Origin: Methyloceanibacter superfactus
GTDB taxonomy: Bacteria > Pseudomonadota > Alphaproteobacteria > Rhizobiales > Methyloligellaceae
Reading direction: 5' to 3'
Length of the DNA stretch: 64,000 nucleotides
Assembly (NCBI RefSeq): GCF_001723305.1
Contig: NZ_LPWF01000016.1
Location: 180,576-244,575 of the forward strand
Shown here: piece after piece, positions 18,163 to 26,902 of the stretch
Layout of the letters: every line of letters starts with the position of its first letter
Numbering within the stretch: position 1 is the stretch's first letter
The notes under the pieces: generated by a model
What the model saw: only the letters and a program-made list of their open reading frames with translations
Told to the model about the DNA's origin: nothing
Database searches by the model: none
Made by a program: the position numbers and the translations under genes

Positions 18163-19608
18163 ATGGCTCAGGTGATGAGAGGCGGGGCGGGGCGTGCAGC
18201 CCTTTTCCTTGCCCTCTTGGGGTGCGGCTTGGCGGCCAGCGCCGGGCTTTCGTCCCGGGCATTCGCCCAAGGCGCCACCGATTATCCCATCCCGTCCAGC
18301 GCCAAAGAGGCTTTCAGCCCGATCGGTGAGGGGTTCACGACGCCTCTCGGTCCGCGGGACGATCTGAGGGGTCCGAAGCCCTATGCCGATTCGCGGGAGG
18401 CGCGTTTCGACGCGGTGCGCGGCGAGCACATGCCGAACGCGCCGGCCTTCTTCCGCGACACGCAACTTAAGGCCAACAGCCGGACCTACTGGTTCGACGA
18501 GCATAACTTCGGTTACGACGAGCCCAAGGCGCTGACCACCGGCGGCTCCCTGGCCTACGAGTCTGGCTATATCGCCGATTTCTTCCAGCTCCGCAGCGTC
18601 CTTTACACATCCCAGCCGCTCTATGGGAATGCGTTCGCCGGGGACTCGGTCAATCTCACCACTGACGGCGATCAGATCACCACGCTCGGTCAGATCAACG
18701 GGCTGGTGAAATTCGGGGGGCAGGAGCTCGCCGTGGGCCGGCAACTCGTGCGCACCCCGTATATCAATCCCTACGATGTCAGGATGATCCCTCTGACTTT
18801 CGAGGGCATTGTCCTCGTGCCGGAGCACAAGGAGAACCAGACGCTCGACTACATCGCGTCCTATCTGACGCAATACAAGCCGCGCAACACCGCCACGTTC
18901 CAGTCGTTCAGCAACGGGCTCGGTGTCGCCCAGGATGAGGGCGTCCTCGTCAACGGCATCGGCTATCACGGCGCCCGGTGGAATGCCGGCGTCGCGAATT
19001 ATTGGATCAAGGACACGCTCAACACCGCCTATGCGGAGCTCGACTATATGCTGCCCTTCGGCGGTGGCGGGGATGGTCCGAGTTTTCGCGTTGGCGTCAA
19101 CACTCTCGACCAGAGGACGGTGGGCGCGGACCTGATCGCGGGTGGCCCCTATCAAACCTATCAGGCCTCGGCGCGGCTCATCGCCAGCTATGCGGGGTTC
19201 GTCTTCACCGGCGCGGTGTCCGATGTCGGCGACGAAGCCAGCATCCAAAAGCCGTTCGGCTTCTCGACGTCCTACACGGCGATGATCGTGACGAATTTCG
19301 ACCAAGCGAGCGTGCGGGCCTATCTCCTCTCCCTGTCTTACGACTTGGAGCAGATCGGGCTTGAAGGGGTGAAGCTCCATGCCGCATGGGGCAAGGGAAG
19401 CGGCGCGCCCGATCTCGCCACCAATGGCGGCTTCGCCGACCAGGAAGAGCTCGACCTGCGTTTCGTGTATGAGCCGCATCGCGGGCGTCTGGAGGGGCTG
19501 CGTGTGGAGTTGGAATATATCGACTGGCAGGTGTTCGATGCCGGGCTGCCGAGTGACGACCTGACGCAGTTCCGCGCAATCGTCAATTATTCGGTGCCGC
19601 TCTTGTAA
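18163..19608 (+). CDS. OprD-like outer-membrane porin
   Basis: A protein of about 480 residues with signal peptide (MRGGAGRAALFLALLG to RAFAQG) and alternating beta-strand pattern throughout the mature part, ending in a hydrophobic strand NYSVPLL as expected for outer-membrane barrel insertion. The segments LTTGGSLAYESGYI, VGRQLVRTPYINPYDVRMIPLTFEG and the terminal LRFVYEP..LEGLRVELEY match the OprD family, whose members take up amino acids, peptides or aromatic acids. GAGG eight bases before ATG 18163 decides the start; 18076 and 18142 are in-frame alternatives. Substrate unknown. Confidence 0.85.
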   Translation: MAQVMRGGAGRAALFLALLGCGLAASAGLSSRAFAQGATDYPIPSSAKEAFSPIGEGFTTPLGPRDDLRGPKPYADSREARFDAVRGEHMPNAPAFFRDTQLKANSRTYWFDEHNFGYDEPKALTTGGSLAYESGYIADFFQLRSVLYTSQPLYGNAFAGDSVNLTTDGDQITTLGQINGLVKFGGQELAVGRQLVRTPYINPYDVRMIPLTFEGIVLVPEHKENQTLDYIASYLTQYKPRNTATFQSFSNGLGVAQDEGVLVNGIGYHGARWNAGVANYWIKDTLNTAYAELDYMLPFGGGGDGPSFRVGVNTLDQRTVGADLIAGGPYQTYQASARLIASYAGFVFTGAVSDVGDEASIQKPFGFSTSYTAMIVTNFDQASVRAYLLSLSYDLEQIGLEGVKLHAAWGKGSGAPDLATNGGFADQEELDLRFVYEPHRGRLEGLRVELEYIDWQVFDAGLPSDDLTQFRAIVNYSVPLL

Positions 19609-19851
19609 CCATAGAGCGCGATGACGGCCTCACAGCCCCTTTTTTGCCTGGTTTGCGCCCAAACTAGCGAGGGCGAGTAACCGACTTGGACATCGGTTTT
19701 AGTTCGTTAGGCATGGACGAGGGATGCGGGGAACGGCGCTATGGCGCTGCGTGTTTTGTCTCCCGAAAGCAACAATCGTCAGCCGCGAGCTAATGGTGGA
19801 TTCACCAACCAGAGGCATCACGCTCGCGCTTTTTGAAGTTGGAGCGCAACC

Positions 19852-20313
19852 ATGTACTGGGATTTTGTTCGCGAGCCGCATGAGGGGGGTCAATCGGCTG
19901 GCTATTCGGAAGGGAAAACCGAACCCGTGACATCGCTACAGGTCTTGCAGGTCGAAGACCAGGACGACATCCGGGACATCGTCAAGATTTCGCTGGGCGT
20001 CGATCCTGACATCGCACTGAGGACCGCCGCGTCCGGTATGGAGGCGCTCAACCTTCTGTCGGATGGTTTCAAGCCTGACGTCATTCTGCTCGACGTCATG
20101 ATGCCCGAGATCGACGGCATCGAGACGCTTGCACGTCTTCGCGGCTTGCCGGGCCACGCACGGACGCCAGTCATCTTCATGACGGCGCGCACCATGGATC
20201 ACGAGCGGTCTCGTTACATGGATCTCGGCGCTCTTGGGGTCATCGCCAAACCGTTCGACCCGATGACCTTGGCCAAGAACGTCCGCGATATTCTTGCGCG
20301 TTCCTCGGCCTGA
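19852..20313 (+). CDS. Single-domain response regulator
   Basis: A CheY-like receiver with no output domain. The phospho-acceptor Asp lies in VILLDVMMPEIDG, the acidic pair in VLQVEDQDD, the Thr in FMTARTM and the Lys in VIAKPFDP, so all five key residues are present. ATG 19852 has GGAG seven bases upstream; GTG 19927 would remove a 25-residue extension not seen in most receivers. It is convergent with the histidine kinase at 20395, its probable partner, and would act by protein contact rather than DNA binding. Confidence 0.88.
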   Translation: MYWDFVREPHEGGQSAGYSEGKTEPVTSLQVLQVEDQDDIRDIVKISLGVDPDIALRTAASGMEALNLLSDGFKPDVILLDVMMPEIDGIETLARLRGLPGHARTPVIFMTARTMDHERSRYMDLGALGVIAKPFDPMTLAKNVRDILARSSA

Positions 20314-20394
20314 TTGCAGGCGCCTGCGCCGCTTCGCGCATTCACATTTTCAATTCAGGAGAGTCGGAGTAGGCGTGCGCGTCGCTCAGGCGCT

Positions 20395-22479
20395 CTAGCT
20401 GGCGATGCGCGTTTGAGCCGGCGCCTCCGACTCCTCGCGCAAGGTCAGGGTGAAGGTGCTGCCCTGGCCATAGAGGCTGCGGAACGTTACCTCACCCCCG
20501 AGCGAGTGGGCGAGGCTGCGGCTCAGATGGAGCCCAAGGCCGGTGCCGCCTTGGTTTGCGTCCGGGTTCAACTGCGTGAACGGGTGGAAGAGTTTTTCTT
20601 GATCTTCCGGCCGGATGCCGATGCCGGTGTCGATGACGTGGATGCGCGTGATCGTCTGCGTGTTCTGCGACGCTCCCTCGATCACGATGCGAACCGATCC
20701 ACTATTGGTGAACTTAATGCTGTTGTTGGCCAAGTTCAGTAATATCTGCAGGAGGGTGCGGCGGCTGCTGCGGTTGAGGTGATATTTTTGCGGACATTCG
20801 ATCTGGAGGGCCAGACCTTTGCTCTCGGCAAGCGGGCGCAACGAGGTCTCCACGTCCTCAAGGACGGATCGAACGTCAACGGGCTCAAGACTGATGTCCT
20901 CATTGCCGGACTGCACCTTCGTCAGATCGAGAAGGTCGTTGAGCAGAGCCAGGAGATGTGTCGCGTTGGCTTCGATCTTTAGGACCTGCCGCTCCTGCTC
21001 GGCGGCAAGCGGACCTGACACTTTCATCATCAGTGTCTTGACGAAGCCGATGATGACGGTCAGCGGCGTGCGCAGCTCATGAGACATGTTGGCGAGAAAA
21101 TGATCCTTCGCCTTTGCCGCCCGCTCCAATTCGATATTCTTCTCACGCAAGGCCTCGAAGAAGCGTATGCGCTCGCTGATGTCGCGAATGCTGCTGATGA
21201 CGAGATCGCCCGTATCGGTCTGAACGGGGCTTAAGGCGATCTCGACGGGGATCTCACTGCCGTCCTTGCGCAGTCCTGACAGTTTCGACCCCTGGCTCAT
21301 CGGCCGCGTGCTCGGCTCGCTCCAAAAAGTTCCGCGATGGCTGCCATGGATCTGCTGGTGGCGCGTGGGCACCAACATGTCCACGGATTGGCCGATCAGC
21401 TCATCATGGGTATATCCGAAAAGTTTCTCGGCCTCTGTGTTCGCCATGACTATTTCGCCCGCTCGATTGACGACGAGCATGCCATCAGGCGCCGCGTCGA
21501 GAACGTTGCGGATCGTGTTCTCGGCGCGCTTGCTGGAGACGACGGCGGCGCCGAGCCTCTCGCGCTCCACTTCAGCCCGCGCGAGCGCCTCGATGGGGAG
21601 TAAGATAAAGGACAAGACGATAATGAGCGTCAGCGAGATGAGCAGGGCGACGCCCATTTCCGCGGTGACGAGGCCCGCGAGCTCGGCCTCGACCCTCATC
21701 CATCCAAGCAGTGGAAATAGAACCACGCTTATGAGAACGAGCCGCCTGGCGAGACGGCTGCCTTTGCCGCTCCCGATCAGCAGCCGGGTGATGCCCGTCT
21801 CCGGCGAGGAAGCCATGGTGCCGATGCCGAGGAGCATTTGGCCCACGGCCGTATGGAACGCCACGGAGACAAATCCGGGGATCTGATAAAGCGAGCTCGA
21901 GGACAGGGCGTAACCAAGCAACGCGACGTAGGACAGCGTCAGCACGGGAATGGCCACCATCTGTGCCGCGGCGCGAGGTCCGCTCGCCTTGATGCAAAGC
22001 AGGAGCATCGCCACGCCGAGCAGGGTGAAGTTGAACGCGGTTATGGGCGCGGGGCGGCCAGGCAGGAACTCGTTATCGTCGGTGGGGAACAGCGCCTGAT
22101 CGATGCCGAGATCGACATGGGTAAAATATTGAATCAGCGTGATGCCGCCGAGCGCCACCGTCGCCAAGGCACAGGCAATCGACACGGGTACGACCCATGG
22201 CGTGATGGAGCGGCGCTGGATCGACCATAGAGCCGTGCCGGCGAGGATGAATCCGATCGCAGTGTTTGCCTTCATCGTCGCCCAGCCGGGCTGGATGGAC
22301 TTGATGGCATCTACGCCGAAGACCCAACCGGCGAGCACGATCAGGCCCAGCAGAACGGAGGCGACGCCGATCAGCGTAGCGGCCACGACAGCGCGCTTTT
22401 GGGGGCGGTCATCGGACGGTGAGTGGCCGACACTCACCTGCGTGCCGGGGACGTCTCGCCTGTCGGTGAATTTCAGCAT
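20395..22479 (-). CDS. Membrane PAS-domain sensor histidine kinase
   Basis: A 694-residue inner-membrane kinase. Residues 28-300 hold about eight hydrophobic helices in an arrangement like an integral-membrane sensor domain. A PAS domain follows (about 325-445; LDAAPDGMLVVNRAGEIVMANTEA, SIRDISERIRF), then a short coiled coil, the H-box FLANMSHELRTPL (His near 470), N-box NLANNSIKFTNSG, G1 DTGIGI and G2 GGTGLGLHLS. There is no receiver or HPt domain, so the phosphate should pass to a separate regulator, most simply the convergent one at 19852. The signal is unknown. A 7-8 bp inverted repeat lies 46 bases upstream. Confidence 0.92.
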   Translation of the reverse strand: MLKFTDRRDVPGTQVSVGHSPSDDRPQKRAVVAATLIGVASVLLGLIVLAGWVFGVDAIKSIQPGWATMKANTAIGFILAGTALWSIQRRSITPWVVPVSIACALATVALGGITLIQYFTHVDLGIDQALFPTDDNEFLPGRPAPITAFNFTLLGVAMLLLCIKASGPRAAAQMVAIPVLTLSYVALLGYALSSSSLYQIPGFVSVAFHTAVGQMLLGIGTMASSPETGITRLLIGSGKGSRLARRLVLISVVLFPLLGWMRVEAELAGLVTAEMGVALLISLTLIIVLSFILLPIEALARAEVERERLGAAVVSSKRAENTIRNVLDAAPDGMLVVNRAGEIVMANTEAEKLFGYTHDELIGQSVDMLVPTRHQQIHGSHRGTFWSEPSTRPMSQGSKLSGLRKDGSEIPVEIALSPVQTDTGDLVISSIRDISERIRFFEALREKNIELERAAKAKDHFLANMSHELRTPLTVIIGFVKTLMMKVSGPLAAEQERQVLKIEANATHLLALLNDLLDLTKVQSGNEDISLEPVDVRSVLEDVETSLRPLAESKGLALQIECPQKYHLNRSSRRTLLQILLNLANNSIKFTNSGSVRIVIEGASQNTQTITRIHVIDTGIGIRPEDQEKLFHPFTQLNPDANQGGTGLGLHLSRSLAHSLGGEVTFRSLYGQGSTFTLTLREESEAPAQTRIAS

Positions 22480-22524
22480 TCTTCTTTCGGTACGTTCGCT
22501 CTCGGTCAGCCTTTACAGAGGCAA

Positions 22525-22557
22525 TGTAGAGCCGACGAACTTGCAAGATGCTCTACA
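22525..22557. promoter_or_regulatory. Inverted repeat upstream of the histidine kinase
   Basis: TGTAGAGC (22525-22532) and GCTCTACA (22550-22557) form a perfect 8-bp inverted repeat with a 17-base spacer, centred about 60 bases before the kinase start codon. It could be a dimeric regulator site in the promoter or a hairpin in the 5' leader. No regulator can be named. Confidence 0.35.
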
Positions 22558-22746
22558 GTTCTGAAAACCGGAAAAAGGTTCTATGCCGCAGTAAATAAAG
22601 GATAAATCGTGGCTGGTCAGATGTCGGGATGGCGTGGCGGCCGCCGCCTTCGCGCGGCGTTTGGGGCCGCGAGGCGGGGCGCTCGCGGGCGCTTTGCAGA
22701 GCAGAAAGCCTTGCCGGGAACCGCACGCTCGGGCCCTTGGTGGCCT

Positions 22747-24075
22747 TCAGCTTTCCTTAACTACAGCGCCCACTTCGAGACCTGCAGGCGGGACGAGATG
22801 AAGGTCTCGCTGCGGGTAGGGGATCTCGATGCCGTGCTCGTGGAATTTGTCCCAAACCCTGAGGAGGATGGCACTCTTGATGTTGGACACGCCGTTGCGC
22901 GGGTCGCGAATCCACACCCGCATCTCGATGTCGACCGAGCTGTCACCGAAGCCTTTCAACAGCACGTTGGGCGCCGGCTGCTTCAGTATGCGGCTCTCCT
23001 CGCGGGCGGCTTCGAAACAGAGCGCGATCGCCTGGCGCGGATCGGATTTGTAGGAAATCCCGATTGGGATTTTCAGGCGGACCGCGTCGTTGCTGTAGGA
23101 CCAGTTCACCACCTGATGGGTGATCAGGTCCTCGTTCGGGATCAGATATTCCGTCCCATCGCGCGTGACGACGGAGGCGTAGCGGGCGCCAAGCGAGTTG
23201 ATCCAGCCAAAGGTCTCGCCGACCGAGATGACGTCGCCGGGCTTGATGGACTTGTCGAGCAGGATGATGACGCCGGCGATTAGGTTGGACACGATCTTCT
23301 GAAGGCCGAAGCCGATGCCGAGGCCGATGGCGCCGCCGAGAACGGCGAAGGCGGTGAGATCGATGCCCACCGTCGATAGGGCAAGAGCGATGGCAATGCC
23401 GACAAGCACCACTTTGAGCAGCTTGATCAGCAGCACCTGAAATGTGGGCGTGAGCTGCACGCTTTGGGTGATGCGCCGTTCCAAGATGCGGGAGGCCATG
23501 ACGGCGACCCACAGCAAGATGGCGAGCGACAGAACGGCATTGAGGACGAGCAAGGCGGAGACCCGCACACCGCCGATGGTCAGCGACACGCCGTCGAGAA
23601 CGGCGACGGCGTCGTCCAGCAACCCGACAATGCTCAAGGCGGCGATGGCCCAAGCGATGACGGTAATGGCCTTGGCCCAGCCCGGATCGCGCACGAGCGT
23701 GGAGGTTAGACGGATGACCAGCCACACCGCCAGCAGGACGGCGGCTATACGCAAGAACTCGGCCGGCTGCTCATAGTAGTCAAACGCCACCAGGGTGACC
23801 CAGAGCAGGAACAGCCATGTCGCCGGCAGCGTTAATGCCGTGAGCTTGGCCGCGTTCTTGAGCAGGATGGAGGAGACGCGCCGGCGGGTCTCACGGGCGA
23901 ACAAGGTATCGAGCCTGGCCTGCAGCACCCGGGCGATCGGCCGGGAGACGGCAAAGAGCAGCACGATGATGAGCAATTGGACGAGATTCGACCACACGAA
24001 GACGTCGCTTCGCACCCAGTGCTCGAAAAGCTCCCGGGCCTTCGTCAAAGTCTCGCCATTCAGAATGTGGTCCAA
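22747..24075 (-). CDS. MscS-family mechanosensitive channel
   Basis: A small-conductance mechanosensitive channel protein of about 440 residues that opens under membrane tension to release solutes. Several N-terminal helices precede the MscS core. The pore helix is GGAIGLGIGFGLQKIVSNLIAG, followed by the beta domain start ILLDKSIKPGDVISVGETFGWINSLGARY and NEDLITHQVVNWSYS. The start TTG at 24075 has GGAGG five bases upstream; TTG 24087 overlaps that site and is less likely. It is followed by no obvious partner, and the ZntB-type transporter lies directly upstream on the same strand. Confidence 0.92.
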   Translation of the reverse strand: MDHILNGETLTKARELFEHWVRSDVFVWSNLVQLLIIVLLFAVSRPIARVLQARLDTLFARETRRRVSSILLKNAAKLTALTLPATWLFLLWVTLVAFDYYEQPAEFLRIAAVLLAVWLVIRLTSTLVRDPGWAKAITVIAWAIAALSIVGLLDDAVAVLDGVSLTIGGVRVSALLVLNAVLSLAILLWVAVMASRILERRITQSVQLTPTFQVLLIKLLKVVLVGIAIALALSTVGIDLTAFAVLGGAIGLGIGFGLQKIVSNLIAGVIILLDKSIKPGDVISVGETFGWINSLGARYASVVTRDGTEYLIPNEDLITHQVVNWSYSNDAVRLKIPIGISYKSDPRQAIALCFEAAREESRILKQPAPNVLLKGFGDSSVDIEMRVWIRDPRNGVSNIKSAILLRVWDKFHEHGIEIPYPQRDLHLVPPAGLEVGAVVKES

Positions 24076-24109
24076 GCGAACCTCCAAGGATGAGACGGCC
24101 TCGTCCGCG

Positions 24110-25086
24110 CTAGATCCATTTCATCCAGCGCAAGAAGAGGAACTCCAGCAGCGCAAGTCCCGGAATCAGGATGGCCACCGCGAGAAATGCCCAGTCGGAC
24201 TCCACGCCCGGTACGCCGCCGACATTGATACCGAGCAGCCCGGTGAGCAGGCTGGCGGGCAGGAGCAGGGTGGCGACGACGGTCAACAGGTACATGGTCC
24301 GGTTCATTTGGTCGTTGACCCGGTTGTTGAGCTCGTCCTGAGCGATGGCCGCGCGCTCGCGGATCGAGTCGAGATCCTCGACGAAGCGCAACGTCCGGTC
24401 GGCGGTCTCGCGCAGATAGGCCCGGTCGAGATCGTTCAGCCAGGTCATGGGCTCGGTCTGTAGGCGGGACATGGCGTCGCGCTGAGGCGCGAGGTAGCGG
24501 CGCAAGGCGATCGCCTCCTGGCGGATGCCATGCAGCCGTTTGCGGATCGGCTTGTCCGTCGAGACGAGAAGCTCGGTTTGCATCTCATCCACCGCATCGT
24601 CGAGATCGCTGATGATCGGCACCATGGGATGCAAGAGCTCTTCCGCCACCGTTGCGAGGAAATCGCTCGGGTCGCGCGGGCAATCCCCTTGATGAGACGA
24701 TCGCGGATGGCTTGTCCGGCCATCAGGCGGCGGCGGCGCAAGGTGATGATCCGCCCCGGATCGATCCACATATGCAGGCCGACCATGTCGTCGTGCTCTT
24801 CGCCCGGATTCTGGTTGATGCCGCGCAGGACGACGAAGAGCCCGTCGGCGATGCGTTGCACCCGCGGGCGCGTCGCCGCCGGCAACAGCAAGGTCTCAGA
24901 GGTCGCCTTGTCGATGCCGGTCTCGTCGGAGACCCACGACCGGGCCTTCTCGCCGGTCCGGTCGAGATGGACCCACAAGACCCCATCTGCCGGTGACCAC
25001 GCGCGAATGCCCTGCCAGTCGAGCTCCCTCCCGCCGCCTTGTCCGTCCAGGACATAGGCGAAAAGCAAGCCGTCACTTTGGTCCAT
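24110..25086 (-). CDS. ZntB/CorA-type divalent cation transporter (frameshift)
   Basis: A pentameric CorA-superfamily transporter of the ZntB branch, which moves zinc or other divalent cations. The N-terminal cytoplasmic domain (VLWVHLDRTGEKARSWV, FVVLRGINQNPGEEHDDMVGLHMWID) and the long helix lead to two C-terminal membrane helices with the pore signature GINVGGVPG. The frame changes near 24685-24688: in the minus strand AAGGGG is followed by ATT, and one more G gives KGDCPRDPSDFLATVAEEL, the family sequence. The span is one base short of a multiple of three. ATG 25086 has AGAGGGG six bases upstream. Probably intact in the organism. Confidence 0.88.
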
Positions 25087-25158
25087 CAAAGACCCCTCTC
25101 AGCGAGCCGTCCCGTGGCCCCATATAGTGGCTGCTAGGCTTGTAGGCAAAAAAAAATT

Positions 25159-25191
25159 TCCATAGACAAATTCTCTTTGGCTTTCTATGGA
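25159..25191. promoter_or_regulatory. Inverted repeat before the RimK cluster
   Basis: TCCATAG (25159-25165) and CTATGGA (25185-25191) form a perfect 7-bp inverted repeat with a 19-base spacer, directly after a run of nine A and overlapping the start region of the first RimK-cluster gene. In RNA it would form a hairpin covering the translation start; in DNA it could be an operator. Confidence 0.4.
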
Positions 25192-25478
25192 TGGGACGCA
25201 TGAGTTATCGACTCGACTATAGCTCGGTCGCGGACAGGCTGGCGGCGCTCTACGCCAAGCCCTTCGGCGGCAAGAAGACCGGCCGCTATCGCATCTCGGC
25301 ACGGCTGTTGCGGGAGATGTTCGGATGCCGCCGGCTCTATGAGGATGACGTGCGGATGCTCACGCGGGCGCTCGCGCAGCAAGGCTATATCCTGGTCGAT
25401 ATGGACACCTTCTTCGTGGTGATGGCCGCCAACACCTTCGTCAATTATCGGCGCGCCAACGAGGATAGCCTGTCATGA
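25191..25478 (+). CDS. Small conserved-looking protein heading the RimK cluster
   Basis: A 95-residue soluble protein (or 92 from ATG 25200) of mixed charge, with a helix-turn-helix-like middle (ISARLLREMFGCRRLYEDDVRMLTRALAQQGYILVD) and a hydrophobic stretch near the end (TFFVVMAANTFVNYRR). Its stop overlaps the start of the protease gene (ATGA), so it belongs to the RimK operon. In Pseudomonas the rimABK operon also begins with a small regulatory protein, RimA; the position is analogous, but homology cannot be shown here. It may be a winged-helix-like regulator. No family recognised. Confidence 0.75.
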   Translation: MGRMSYRLDYSSVADRLAALYAKPFGGKKTGRYRISARLLREMFGCRRLYEDDVRMLTRALAQQGYILVDMDTFFVVMAANTFVNYRRANEDSLS

Positions 25479-25963
25479 AGCACAGGAAGCTTGGCCCAGC
25501 CGACAAATTGCGGATCGGGCGGGAGATTGGCTGGCGCGAGTATGTCGGCCTGCCGGATCTCGGGGTCTCCTCCATGCGTGCAAAGATCGACACCGGCGCG
25601 CGGACCTCCGCGCTGCATGCGGGGGGAATCGAACGCTTTGAGCGCGACGGGATCGCCTGGGTCAGATTTTCGCCGCTTACCGGACGGAAAAACGAGTTGC
25701 GCTGCGAAGCGCCGCTCGTCCATCACCGCCATATCAAGAATACGGGTGGCAGCACGGAAGAGCGCCCCATCATCGAGACCACGTTGGTCCTTGGCCGGTA
25801 CCGCTGGGTCATCGAGGTCTCGCTGACCAACCGGGACAATATGGAGTTCGATCTCATCGTCGGCCGCACGGCTGTTCGCCGCCATCGCATGGTCGTCAAT
25901 CCTGGGCGGTCCTATATCGCCGGAATGCCGCTGGGACCCAAAGCCGCGGCGTCCTGCGCCTAA
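25475..25963 (+). CDS. RimK-associated ATP-dependent zinc protease family protein (DUF785, RimB-like)
   Basis: A 162-residue retropepsin-like protein of the family annotated as ATP-dependent zinc protease. The active-site motif is [13 protein letters not shown] (D-T-G-A) near residues 37-49, and [39 protein letters not shown] are the conserved C-terminal segments. In Pseudomonas the homologue RimB removes glutamates that RimK adds to ribosomal protein S6. It sits between the small leader gene and rimK, consistent with an eraser for the neighbouring ligase. The name promises zinc and ATP dependence, which the sequence itself does not show. Confidence 0.88.
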   Translation: MKHRKLGPADKLRIGREIGWREYVGLPDLGVSSMRAKIDTGARTSALHAGGIERFERDGIAWVRFSPLTGRKNELRCEAPLVHHRHIKNTGGSTEERPIIETTLVLGRYRWVIEVSLTNRDNMEFDLIVGRTAVRRHRMVVNPGRSYIAGMPLGPKAAASCA

Positions 25964-25997
25964 CAGCGCGCCGGACCAGATAGAAACGGAGATTTTT

Positions 25998-26902
25998 ATG
26001 AAGATCGCAATGCTGGCGCGCAACGCCAAGCTCTACTCGCACCAGCGCCTCAAGGATGCGGCGGAAGAGCGCGGCCACGAGCTCGAAATTATCAATACGC
26101 TGCGCTGCTACATGAATATCGCGTCCCGGCGGCCGGAGATCTTCTACAACGGCGAAAGATTGCCCGTGTATGATGCAGTGATCCCGCGTATCGGCGCGTC
26201 GGTGACGTTCTACGGCCTCGCCGTGTTGCGTCAGTTCGAGATGATGGGGGTATTTCCGCTCAACGAGTCGGTCGCCATCGGCCGGTCCCGCGACAAGCTG
26301 CGCTCCATGCAAATTCTCGCCCGCGACGGCATCGGCCTGCCGGTGACGACTTTTGCCCACGATCCCTCGCAGACCGAAGAGGTGGTGAAGCTTGCCGGCG
26401 GCGCGCCGCTGGTGGTCAAGCTGCTCGAGGGCACGCAAGGCATCGGTGTGGTTCTCGCCGACACCGACCGGTCCGCCAAGTCGGTGATCGAAGCCTTCCG
26501 CGGCGCCAATGTGAACATCCTCGTGCAGGAGTTCATCAAGGAGGCCGGCGGCAGCGATATCCGGGCCTCGTGGTCGGCGGCAAGGTCGTGGCGGCGATGA
26601 AGCGCCAGGGGGCGGAAGGCGAGTTCCGGTCCAACCTGCATCGCGGCGGCAGCGCGATCCCGGTCAAGATTTCTCCGGAGGAACGTTCGACCGCGGTGCG
26701 CGCGGCGAAGTCGCTCGGGCTCAATGTTTGCGGCGTGGATATGCTGCGCACCAATCACGGCGCTGTGGTCATGGAGGTCAATTCCTCGCCGGGGCTCGAA
26801 GGCGTGGAAAACGCGACGGGCATCGATATCGCCGGTAAGATTATCGACTTCATGGAGAAAGAGGCGAAGCCGGGTAAGACGGGGACGCGCGGCAAGGGCT
26901 GA
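25998..26902 (+). CDS. rimK: RimK-family ATP-grasp ligase (frameshift)
   Basis: An ATP-grasp ligase expected to add glutamate residues to the C-terminus of ribosomal protein S6 or a related target. The N-terminal domain ([18 protein letters not shown]), [19 protein letters not shown] and the ATP-grasp [33 protein letters not shown] and [14 protein letters not shown] motifs are all present. The frame breaks at about 26566: GGSDIRA should continue with [15 protein letters not shown], which is found in the next frame after one missing base. The span is one base short of a multiple of three. The end overlaps the next ATG by one base. Confidence 0.9.

Noticed and set aside
19724..19930. A 68-codon frame before the response regulator
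   Set aside because: It overlaps the regulator start and has no ribosome-binding site; the content is unlike coding sequence of this genome.
25148..25156. Run of nine A, considered as a promoter element or slippage site
   Set aside because: It is outside any gene and no -35/-10 pair fits around it well enough to claim a promoter.
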